Source: Brachycybe producta
Lineage: Eukaryota > Arthropoda > Diplopoda > Playtdesmida > Andrognathidae
Direction of reading: 5' to 3'
DNA length: 64,000 nt
Assembly: GCA_036925085.1 (NCBI GenBank)
Contig: JAUPFP010000029.1
Location: 1,874,501 to 1,938,500 of the forward strand
Part shown: positions 31,104 to 40,694 of the stretch, in pieces
Position numbering within the stretch: position 1 is the stretch's first letter
Layout: the number at the start of each line of letters is the position of its first letter
Program-made: the position numbers and the translations under genes
Notes under the pieces: model-generated
What the model saw: only the letters and a program-made list of their open reading frames with translations
The model's database searches: none
What the model was told of the DNA's origin: nothing

Positions 31104-33637
31104 TTATTTCGATGATTTCTTATTGGTTTTCTGGCTTGCAATAATTACTTTACGTGTCTCGTGAACCACAAGGCCTGCTGTAATGATGGACATTGCTGTG
31201 ATACCACCACGTCCCCAAACGTTCATCTCTTTTGAGGCCCAGTCAGAAGCAACAACTCCCAAAGTCAAAACAGAACAACCCAATAACAGTGAGATTTTAC
31301 CAACCAGTGCGTGCAGTGCTAACACCGTTTTCTTTGGCACGAGTGGCACCTTGATACGATACTTGAGTATGTTGCCACCTACCGCTGAACCACTGGCCAA
31401 AATAATCATGATCAGACCCAGGTATCCATGCCAAGTCACAAAATGTGGTTTAGAATTATCGTTTTTAGTTATGTAAATGGCTGCAAAACCAACGTACAGA
31501 ACGGCCATTGAACAACCCTAAAAGACATCAAAACAAACCACGAGAATAAGTCACTAATGCTCACTAGTTATTAGTAGTAAAGGTGTGTGATCGCGGTGTG
31601 TGTGGTCGGTCGTGTAATGGTTGTGAAACCTTAGATTACATCGAGTTTTCAAATACATTTTTAAGATGGATTAATGAACACAGCTGATTTTTGAACTCTG
31701 ATTATTCTGTCTTTGAAGTCTTTCGAAAGCAAAAATTAAAAAAAAAAAACTAGAAAGTGCTTTGGAAAATAGAAGGTTAGCTCAAACATTTTAAAAGGTA
31801 TTTTCATGTTGATATCTTTCAAGATGAGCTTTTTTTACACCTTCTAGTTTCTAAAACACTTTCTAGTTTCTCTTAATTCTGCTACACAAATGCAGAATAC
31901 GAATTCGAAGATCAGCTGTCCGTAAACCATCTTAAATAGAATAACAGAATAAAATAATTCGAGTTCTACATTGAGTGTGTCACGACAATAACTTCAATAC
32001 CATTGCTAATTACTAACAAAGTTTCAAAATACTGAGTTCAACTTGTACAATAAATAATAATGAATCACAAATAAAACAATAATATAATCACCTGTATTAT
32101 CCAGTGAAGTGTAATTTTAGAGTTTTTTTTCGTAACTGGAAATAAATTAAAATCATCTGAAAATAGCATTAATCCTTGAGACATTAGAAGGCCAACCTAA
32201 AAATAATTATAAAAAAAAACCTTCATATTTTGAATTTAAAAGTAATTAATTACTTTCCTTAACCATTTTATATAAATCATTTAAGTAACAGTTTTGCAAA
32301 ACGACACCAAAAGTAGTGCAAATTTCAAACAATAATAAAAAATAAGCAAACTCACAGATGTTGTCATCAGAAATGGATGCCATGAAAACCAACCTAGAAT
32401 AACGTGGAGAGAAAAAAAAAGAACAATGTAAATAAAATTGAACTTTTGGATACTATTGGAATAATTTACACAAGAACAAAAAGAACGAACTCCATCCACA
32501 CAGACACACGCAATTCATTAAATATCCACCTCATTTCGAAACATTGATACAGGTGCATTTGAAAAGTACACACTCACTCACTCGTTGAAGATAAACAATA
32601 CCATTATGCAACGCTCTCATTAAATTGTTAACGTATAATGTGAGAGAATATTATAATTATGTATTTAAGGGTACTTTTAAAAGTGTAAACGTCCCCTCAA
32701 ACGTTCGTTATTCTCACTTTAAGGAGAGACTTAAGTAAAGAGAAACTTTTAAGTGATTTAAAAACTTGAAGGGTATCTTGATCACTTAATTGAGTATTTT
32801 CATGTTAATATCTTTTAAAATAAACTTTGTTTGTTAATTTAATAATGATCCAACTTGAACTTTTGAAAGATAGGCTTGACGATTTTTTTAAATTCAGCTA
32901 CCGTTCTAGTTTCTAACACTTTCAATTTTTAATTTATATGTTTTCTAAAACCATGTCTATTGCCACTGTACCAATGCATTAATTACTGACAACATTTTCG
33001 TGGTGGTAAAATAAAAAAATCGTAGTTAATCAAATTCATAAACAACCAGTTCTGCTTTTAGCTGCGTTAATGCAACTAAACCCATGATCAATGGGCATTT
33101 GGAATTGCTGCAGATAAAATTATTCGTAACAAAATTCATGCACGAAAATAGAAGATTTTAGATGAAATGCCATATGGTGCTTATGTTCTGAACGAATTCA
33201 AATGCAGCGCGCGTCTTTTTCAATGTAGTTCAATGTAGAAATAAAATAATTTTCCTGTTTTCAGTCAAGAATTAATTTCCTATATTATATGGCTGGCGGT
33301 GAAGCATAAATGAAGGTCACTAAGACTAAAATCCATGGTCAAGTTATATTCTATTTTTCTCATCACAACTAAGTACAAAATAAAAGCATTAAGTCATTCA
33401 ACATGTGGTTTGAAGTTGTTTATATATACTGTATAAAAAACATTGAGTTTTGAAGAAAATGCAACATCAATTTTTCATTTTTGATAATAAAAATGATTAT
33501 ATTAATAATAATCACTTTAGTTCTAAAACTTTCAACTCACTTGATCCTGGACGAGAAAAATAGAACATGGCAATAGAAGAAGCAAATGATGATCCATGAT
33601 ACAACAAACGCATTCCCAAAGGAGTTTTGGATCCCAT
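31104..33637 (-). CDS. Cytochrome b561 domain-containing protein (CYB561D2-like), four exons
   Basis: Joined exons on the minus strand: 33541-33637, 32356-32393, 32092-32196 and 31104-31517. All introns have GT/AG ends and phases match, giving 217 residues, close to the human CYB561D1/D2 size. It is a six-helix membrane protein that passes electrons across a membrane, with ascorbate the typical donor, through two b-type hemes. The four expected heme-ligand histidines are present: H38 (WFSWHPFLM), H76 (KITLHWIIQ), H110 (TWHGYLG) and H149 (LHALVGK), spaced 38, 34 and 39 residues apart as in this subfamily. Exon 2 is only 38 bases, and its frame resolves only with the split Ser codon. Foldback MITEs sit in introns 1 and 3. 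D1 versus D2 is not resolved. Its start lies 1.1 kb from the divergent SRD5A3 gene. Confidence 0.88.
31688..31935. repeat. Foldback MITE, family A, in intron 3 of the b561 gene
   Basis: The left side has CTGATTATTCTGTCTTTGAA and CATGTTGATATCTTTCAAGA. The right side has CTTCTAGTTTCTAAAACACT and TTTCTCTTAATTCTGCT. The core is shortened compared with other copies. Confidence 0.7.
32680..32945. repeat. Foldback MITE, family A, in intron 1 of the b561 gene
   Basis: Left arm with CTTGAAGGGTATCTTGATCA and CATGTTAATATCTTTTAAAA; right arm with CAGCTACCGTTCTAGTTTCT. It is degenerate but the order matches the family. Confidence 0.65.
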
Positions 33638-34763
33638 TGTAAAAAAAATTGCCTTATGTAATTATTGCTCTCAGTTTTTTTTTTCTGTAAATGATGTGGA
33701 TGTGTTTTTCCCCTGCACCTCAATGCCTGACTGACTCTCTTGTTCAAGTTTTGTTTGTTGAGTTCTTGCTTCGCCAACTTGCAAAGTCACTGTTTGAAAA
33801 GTGACTAACATAGTAACATAACGTCTGCTATATAACCTTCATTCTATAATCACGTGACATCTTGTAGGCCACAAACGAGAGAGGCAGCCTTTGCACTGCA
33901 CACTGCACACTTGCCTAGTCGAAGTCGTTTCACTTTCAACTAAACATGGTATAGTTCTATCCTTGGGTAGGTAGTTAAGGCCAGTATTGGGACAAAACCG
34001 ACAAGTTACTTTTAAAAGTAATGAATTACAATTACTAATTACATCAGTAAAAATAATTACAATACAATTACCAGATTTCAAAACTAAATTAATAAAAATT
34101 ACTCATTTTTCCCAAAGTAATTTAATTACTTTTCAATTTTAAAAGTTGCAATATTGTCATAAACATTTATAGGAAAATCTCAACCATGTGCACGCTGAAT
34201 TAGCTAGCCTAACATTTAAAGCGTGCATTACAAAGTGAATATGAAAACAATGTTGTCTTATTAATGTCACTGGGAACATGTTGCATACAACAAATACTTT
34301 GTATCTCTTCTGGTTCCCGTGTAATGAATTTCTGAACTTGGAAAAGTTTCTTAACTTCAGAGAACTTTGAATCATATATCTCGATCGAGTGATCAAATAA
34401 TCATTCGCTCAGGCCCAGCAGGCATTTTTTTTAAATAAGCAAAATAAGTAATTGTAAAATAATTAGATTTCTAACAAAAAAATAATTAATAGCAATTACA
34501 AATTACACTTTTTAAAAAAATGAAAACATTTTTTTAATATTAATGTTTTCCAAAGCTGCCAATAGAAGGAGCTACTCAGTGCTCATACACTGGTGTTATA
34601 TAATGTAATACCGTTAACACAGAGAGATCTCTGTATTCTATCACCACTAAACACATACGCAAGGCCAGCTTTATATAAGAATAACGTTGGCCTCGATATT
34701 GGCGGCAAAATGATTTAATCTTAATTAAGAAAACCACACAATTAACAACGAAGCGCACATGCA
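33638..34763. promoter_or_regulatory. Divergent intergenic region between the b561 and SRD5A3 genes
   Basis: The start codons of the two genes are 1.13 kb apart and point away from each other, so both promoters must lie here. No TATA box or other element can be assigned with confidence. A transposon remnant occupies about 33982-34530, leaving at most about 350 and 230 bases next to the two genes for core promoters. Confidence 0.45.
33982..34530. mobile_element. hAT-like MITE remnant with TAATTAC-rich arms
   Basis: Starts CAGTATTGGGACAAAACCG, then GTTACTTTTAAAAGTAATGA and repeated AATTACAATTAC words. Near 34440-34510 the inverse style (AAGTAATTGTAAAATAATTA, GCAATTACAAATTACA) recurs. CAGTRTTGGG followed by self-complementary GTTAC/GTAAC sequence is typical of some hAT MITEs. 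The right terminus and target duplication were not found. Confidence 0.4.
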
Positions 34764-35985
34764 ATGGCAACCCATATAAAATACGATTTTAGTTATTACA
34801 GTCACATTCTATATTCAAATGACTTAATACAACTAATGTACAGTGTCTATAATATGACTGGCATACTGTTTACTTCATCCATCCTATTGTGGCCACAGTG
34901 GATGCCACAATTTATGACCAACTTTTACTTCTACGGACAGCTTAACAATAACCGAACTCTACCGAGCAACAACAAGATACTCACCATTCTACTGAAAGTT
35001 CCGAAAAGGTTCTCGTTCGTACCACATCTGTAAAAATCATATTGTTATTAATCAATTGAATAATTCAAATTTTGCAGATTCTTCACTCATTTCTATACTA
35101 TGGCATTGGTTATCCACTTGTTAGTGACTGCTATGATATTCTGGTTGTACTACACTGGACAGTCCGTTCCGTACGTCGTCGGCGTGTCAGACTTTCTGAT
35201 GGGAACCAAACGAAAAACAGATGGTACGATATTCGAAACTTATCCGTCCGTCCTGCAAATTGAAGAAAACCAAATTTGATTTTTTTTAAAAAAAAAGTAT
35301 CGTGATACGTTTTCAGTAAAACCGGTAGCCGTTTTAGTGGCAACGACACTGTTTATGTGTCATATCGTACGAAGATTCTACGAAAGTCATTACGTAAGCG
35401 TTTACTCGGACAGCCACATGAATTTGTTACATTACTTCGTTGGGATTACTTTTTACTCGGGAGCCAGTTGTGCTTTATTGGCACAAGCACCGGGATTCAC
35501 TCGTGAGTTTAAAACATTATAAACATGATCGCTACAAATAATATAACTAGCCTCAAAGAATGTTCCGATTCTAAAATTTTATTATTTCAGGATTCGATTC
35601 AAATAACGATTTTCCTAATTTTGATTGGGAATGGTGTGAATTGTTTGGTTGTGCCATGTATTTTTGGGCTACTTTCCATCAGTATAAATGTGCGATCATC
35701 TTGGCAGATTTACGAAAACGGTCTGGAAGAGTCACGACAACGAAACACAAAATTCCGTTCGGAGATTGGTTCGAATACGTCTCGTTTCCACACTATTTGG
35801 CAGAAATTTTAATCTATTTATCCATAAACATTGTACTTAGTTTCAGAAATACAAATTGGATTCTAATATTATTATTTACATTTGTCAACCAAACCTTTTA
35901 TGCTATCTTAAAGCACAGGTGGTATCATGAGAAGTTTGAAGAATATCCAAAACACAGAAAAGCGATTTTCCCACTATTACTTTGA
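34764..35985 (+). CDS. SRD5A3: Polyprenol reductase (steroid 5-alpha-reductase 3), four exons
   Basis: Joined exons 34764-35008, 35078-35223, 35317-35502 and 35591-35985, all with GT/AG introns of 69-93 bases, give 323 residues; human SRD5A3 is 318. The enzyme reduces the alpha-isoprene unit of polyprenol on the route to dolichol, in the ER membrane, so it supplies the lipid carrier for N-glycans. Diagnostic segments: VPKRFFTHFY across the exon 1/2 junction, RRFYESHYVSVYSDSHMNLLHY in exon 3, and in exon 4 FHQYKCAIILADLRK, IPFGDWFEYVSFPHYLAE and the C-terminal YPKHRKAIFPLLL. Several hydrophobic helices span the chain. The C-terminal half is secure. The start is less so: ATG 34764 gives the right length, but ATG 34836 in the same frame or an upstream exon cannot be excluded. 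ATTAAA signals lie at 36015-36030. Confidence 0.92.
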
Positions 35986-36234
35986 AATAGTTAATATGAG
36001 CATAACGTGACAAAATTAAAATTAATTAAATATTTATTTTTGGTACTTTTCTATGAATATAAATTGTTGCCATTTAATAGGGGTAGAAATTGCATGGTTT
36101 TCAATCAGCTGATAATCAAACTTGTGATTATTATGCATCTCAGAAGCGTTATTGCTAAGGAGAAATTGAAAGTGTATTAAAAAGTCGAATGGTAAATGAA
36201 TTAATATTATTTTCACAATGATACGAGAGTATCT
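35986..36234. other. Convergent spacer, SRD5A3 3' end side
   Basis: AT-rich 3' flank. SRD5A3 (+) and the TUSC3/MAGT1 gene (-) end toward each other across about 1.2 kb. Two ATTAAA hexamers at 36015-36030 are the best 3' end signals for SRD5A3. Confidence 0.4.
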
Positions 36235-36330
36235 TTCAAAGTTAGGTCATTTGGAAACTTGTCATAAAACGCTTATTTTGAAACATGTCAGCATGAAATT
36301 ACTACTATTAAGTGTTGCTACACACTATCA
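36235..36330. repeat. Foldback MITE, family A, core fragment
   Basis: Contains TATCTTTCAAAGTTAGGTCA, then CGCTTATTTTGAAACATGTC and AGCATGAAATTACT. These match the central part of family A copies; the outer arms are missing or diverged. Confidence 0.45.
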
Positions 36331-36824
36331 GAGTCTACGCAGGGCCCAATCGACAGAGATAGAGATAGAGATTTTCAATTGAAATCTAATGTATTTAGAA
36401 AGTCTACATCTCGGATCACATTTTTCCATACAAAAATCTGAACGAAAAATGACCAGATTGTGGTTTGATCTGATAATGTGAACCCACCGTGATATTTAAT
36501 ATACTGTACGTTTATAGACGCAAATTAAATATATTATCTGTCGAAAGTTTTGTCATTTTCAAACAATATAAAAGCGTATTTAAAAAAATACTCTTAGTTT
36601 GCAAAGCAAACTAGAACAGAACATGTTCGCTGTGGCCAGTGTCGAAACGTGAACAGAGTATGTTCCTGAACATTTTTTGCAACGTGTTCCCAGTTGGTAA
36701 CCTATATTTTTTTCCGTCCAGCTCAGTATGTTTGGGGAATGTTCGCTGAGACGTACAAACTGCTCCTAGCCCGAACATGTACATCCTTTGATGTGACAGG
36801 CAAGAAACGGAACAGAACTGGAAG
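36331..36824. other. Spacer, no gene recognised
   Basis: Contains an AGAGATAGAGAT run near 36357 and several spaced GAACATGT/ACATGTTC words (36617-36790). No coding signal. Confidence 0.3.
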
Positions 36825-36965
36825 CATCCTACCCTTCTAGTTTCTAAAACACTTTCAAAGTTTCTCTTAATTTTTGTTTCTGAAGTACAGAATAACCAGA
36901 ATGTGAGAGGGGTGTTTTCGGTTTAAATTGCACTTGAAATTGTCGATTCTGGAAAATTCAAGTAT
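36825..36965. repeat. Foldback MITE, family A, right arm only
   Basis: CTACCCTTCTAGTTTCTAAA, then CACTTTCAAAGTTTCTCTTA and ACAGAATAACCAGAATGTGA. The arm is long and well conserved but has no partner to the left. Confidence 0.6.
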
Positions 36966-37227
36966 GGTTCAAACCGAATATTTTAAATTATCTCTTCAAA
37001 ACATGCTAATTAATATTCATTTAGAAAGATCGTATTTTATTATACGATTCAAAATCGTACTAAAACAATATCATGTTCATACAAAGTGATTTCAAAACCA
37101 AATTTATTCAAACGTCTTTTTTTAATGTCTACAAAAGAATCAGCACATAAAAACAATAAAGATGGTGTGTGGTGTTTGAAAATGTTGTTACTTTTTTTTC
37201 TCATGTTGTTTCCATTCCCAACAAAAA

Positions 37228-40105
37228 TTATTTCAACAAGAAGCTATAAATGAAAAAAATAACACAATTTCAAACAATATTTTGCTAACAAGTTAGTAAA
37301 AATAAACCGAAAATAGAATCAAAACAAACGCCAAATAGAATTAACAAAAAACGAAAATATACCTGTACGGATAACCGTGTGCCTTCGATCGAAAGAAAGA
37401 CAAGATCAAACTGAAGAAGAACGCAACCAGAACCAAACCGACGATGGCCACAACTGTAAAAAACCGAAACAACCACACGAAAAAAACACAACAAATGACT
37501 CAATCAATGATCTAAAATAAAACGAGGACGACATAAACCCCATCTTTGAAAACCTTTGCGTTTCTGTACGTCGCCTTTCGAAGCAGCCGCTTCACACATT
37601 ATTATCATTCCGAGAACGGTTGCAGCATCTGAACGTTAGCAAATTAAAGATACAATCGCTAAACATAATAATTAAAACAATCCTTCCTATAATCCGTTTT
37701 ACAATTTAAAACGAATTACATAAAACTAAGAAGAAAAAAGGATACTAAGAATGACAACAATGTACGTCTCGACAATAAACTGTCCTTGGCTACTTCCATG
37801 AATGTAAGACTGAAAAAACAACGTTGATTTATAAACTGCTCGTTTCCGAACTGCGGCTATTCGGCGTTTCGAAAAGAAAATTAAAAGTGCGTTAAAAACT
37901 AGAACGGTAGCTGAATTACTTGACAGTATTTTTATGTTTATTATCTTTCAAAATAAACATTTTATAGACAAAAATTTAAAAAAATATCGTCAGCTTAAAG
38001 TTGAATCGTTTTCAAACCGAACATTAAAAGCTTACTTTAAAAAATAATAAACATGAAAATAGTAAAATACTCTAAGTGATTGAGCTACTCTTCTAGTTTA
38101 TAAAATACGCTCAAGTTTCTCTTAATTTTGCTTCCGAAAGACAGAATAACCAGAGTTTGAGGGCTGCCGTTTACACATTAAAACCAGCTTTAAAAAACAT
38201 TTGATATCATAATTATCGATCTATCATAAAAAGGGTACCACTTGTCCAGTGTGCGCTTTGTGAAAGAAAGGAGGTCCACGAATGTGATTCCACATTTGTC
38301 CTGACGTCATCGCAAAACAGAAACACTAAAAAAATACCCAAAAGGTTAAAAAAAACGAAGTTACAATCCTCAAGAGCTTCGATACAAACCAAAGCGGCAA
38401 CGGCCCAAGTCGTCTTATTGTATAAAAAGTCCAAATTGTTTCGTCTGAGATACATAACACCACCCACCAAAAGAACCAACATCGTGAGAACGATTGCTCC
38501 GGAATAATTTGGTGGACGGAAGATTCGAATCTTGAAAGAAAAAAGAAACACGAAAAAAGACAACATGTTATATTTTTAACAAAAATGAGGCTTTTTTTCC
38601 GAGCCGAACAACTGTTTCAACAGGAAAACTACAAACAGGAATGTCCGTTCTTTCGTTAGCCCATCTTGACAGCGCTTCTGCAGAATAACCGACTCTGAAT
38701 GGAAAAACAAACGACAAAAAAAGAACAATGGAATCTTTTTTGTGAAGCAACTTAATAAAATAAAATGTCAATATTTATTTGAAACTAGAAAAGTAAAATC
38801 AAATATCCAAGATGATGTTCGTGATTTTTATCTTTCAAAATCAGTTTTTTTCTGTTTATCGGTATTTTTAAAGACTTAATGTCATCTAAAGTTGTCGAAA
38901 TTGCCTTAAAAAAGTTTATTTTGAAAGATAGTTATTAAATTATTATGAAAATGATCATAAAAAGCTTCCTTTAAATTTCTATTATCAAATAAAAGTTGAA
39001 ATTCTTTGAAAAATTGCTTCAAGAAGCGTTTTTCTTCTTAAAACAATGTCCAAAAATGGCAAACCAATCACTCAAAACTAATTACTCTGCATTACAGAAT
39101 CAACATTAAATAAAACAACAACTGAAAGCATCTTAGAAAGTGGAAGGGTAGCTCAATCACTTAATGGTGTTCTCACATTGATATTTTTTAAAATAAGCAT
39201 TTCATGCAAATTTCAAAATGAACCCATTTTACGTATACAATGTTTTTCAAATTTTTGGATCTAAAAATTATTTAGTGATTCAGCTACCCGTTGTTCTAGT
39301 TTCCAAGACGCTTAATTTCTCCTTAGTGTTGCTCCTGAAATGCAGAATAAACAGAGTTTGAAAAGCTTTGCACTTTGAACAAAAATTAAATACAGTAGAA
39401 CCCCCATTTTACCTTTGAATGTCCATCGTATCACTTTTCTTCGCTTTGCCTTTAGCCGGAAAATGCATAAAAACCGGAGCAGACGAAATCTTCAACTGTT
39501 TTAAGATTTTTTTTAAAAAAAAAACATGAAACGTAACGATAATCAAAAATTACCGTTTACGATACGAACCAACTGAAAGATTTCAGGCCCTTCGTCGAAA
39601 TCGACCATCCCGAAGAAGAGTTTGTTCGAATAGGCTTGCGAATAACGAAACGAATTGGCCAGAATCTGAAATTCGTCGTTTGCATGTCTTGATTTGTAAA
39701 CAGAAAGCAAAAGATGTTATGTTTGCCGTTAGAATTCGACAAAGAAGCGATAAAAAAATACCTGCAAACTGCACACTGTCTCTGAGACGAAAGTGCCGTT
39801 AACATAACGATCATGGAATAGTTACGAGGAGACGAACGAACGAAATGACGAAAACGATCGTTATTCAACTTGATTATGCTTCTTTTACTACTCAATTCCA
39901 TCAGTTGTTGAATTCTCTCTCCAAGGCTCAGTGTCTTGAATAAAAAACACAAAAATTAACGAGATTAGTACAAATAATGAAAATGAATGAATTAAAAACG
40001 AAATTTAGGCCTCTTTAGTTAACGAACATCTTTCTTTCTCGTGTTTGCATCGCACGTAAAAGACAACAAAATTAGAAAAATACAGCCTATTAGCAATGCT
40101 TTCAT
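37228..40105 (-). CDS. OST3-type oligosaccharyltransferase subunit (TUSC3/MAGT1), eleven exons
   Basis: Minus-strand exons: 40028-40105, 39762-39934, 39570-39687, 39413-39495, 38637-38694, 38390-38530, 38239-38325, 37746-37809, 37554-37628, 37363-37453 and 37228-37243. Together they give 327 residues, near human MAGT1 (335). It is the thiol-redox subunit of the ER STT3B-type oligosaccharyltransferase, which helps glycosylate sites next to disulfides. A signal peptide ([20 protein letters not shown]) precedes a thioredoxin-like lumenal domain with the CAVC active site at residues 80-83 (QRQCAVCR), [11 protein letters not shown] and [14 protein letters not shown]. Four membrane helices follow, beginning after [13 protein letters not shown] [11 protein letters not shown], with [45 protein letters not shown] and [11 protein letters not shown]. 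The tiny last exon (SFLLK, stop) fits the MAGT1-type C terminus but is the least certain. Several donors are GTTTGT or GTTCGT. TUSC3 and MAGT1 are vertebrate paralogues, so neither symbol is assigned. Confidence 0.93.
37845..38205. repeat. Foldback MITE, family A, full copy in intron 7 of the TUSC3/MAGT1 gene
   Basis: Complete palindromic copy. Left arm AACTAGAACGGTAGCTGAAT and TATCTTTCAAAATAAACATT; centre ATATCGTCAGCTTAAAGTTG; right arm AGTGATTGAGCTACTCTTCT and AGTTTCTCTTAATTTTGCTT, then ACAGAATAACCAGAGTTTGA. It lies between exon 7 (38239) and exon 8 (37809). Confidence 0.78.
38800..38965. repeat. Foldback MITE, family A, core fragment in intron 4
   Basis: TTTTTATCTTTCAAAATCAG, then GACTTAATGTCATCTAAAGT and AAAGTTTATTTTGAAAGATA match the centre of the family. 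The outer arms are lost. Confidence 0.5.
39120..39395. repeat. Foldback MITE, family A, copy in intron 4 of the TUSC3/MAGT1 gene
   Basis: Left arm AAGGGTAGCTCAATCACTTA and the ATTGATATTTTTTAAAATAA core; right arm AGTGATTCAGCTACCCG, TTCTAGTTTCCAAGACGCTT and TGCAGAATAAACAGAGTTTG. It ends about 20 bases from exon 4. Confidence 0.7.
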
Positions 40106-40530
40106 TTTAGATATATAATATATTTCTTTTTCAGAAATAAAATTTAAAAAAATCGAAGAAATCTTTCCGCTGAAATCTAAAAAAAAGACGGCAAAAATGT
40201 CGCCGTCAAAAATCACTTCAACGTGGCCGTAACAAATTACAATTTCCAGTCATACAGCGCCAAAACAAAACGAACGGCACAAAAAGAAAACAAATTAACC
40301 GATTAATAAAGAAAACCGATTCGCAAAACTAGCAACTACTATTTTATAAGTGACTAATGCGAGCGACTAAATCACCTAGTGACTAATAATAAAAACAAAC
40401 TATTTTTTTTTAAAGAAAAATTCAATAGAAAATTAATTATAAATATGTTTCAGTTGAAAATAAAAATTATAAAATAAATTTTATAGTTTTTCTAATGTAT
40501 TTTTTCTACGTGTCTGTCTGCTTCAAGCTT
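40106..40530. other. 5' flank of the TUSC3/MAGT1 gene, presumed promoter
   Basis: AT-rich. The minus-strand frame is open upstream of the chosen start, with another Met at 40216, but the start at 40105 sits exactly before the signal peptide. No core promoter motif can be assigned. Confidence 0.35.
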
Positions 40531-40694
40531 TCAGTGTAAGAAGAAGATTGTGACGTCAGAGGGGTTTAATGAATAAGTTAGACTTATGACATTTTATTTT
40601 GATAAAAATGGATAATGAAAAAACAATGCACAAACCTTTTTATTTAAACTGTTATCATCTCTTATTTTTATCAGACTAAATGACACAATCTTAA

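Noticed and set aside
40019..40216. Longer N terminus of the TUSC3/MAGT1 protein from Met at 40216
   Set aside because: The frame is open, but the start at 40105 gives a clean signal peptide. The extension is a Phe/Ile-rich read of AT-rich DNA.
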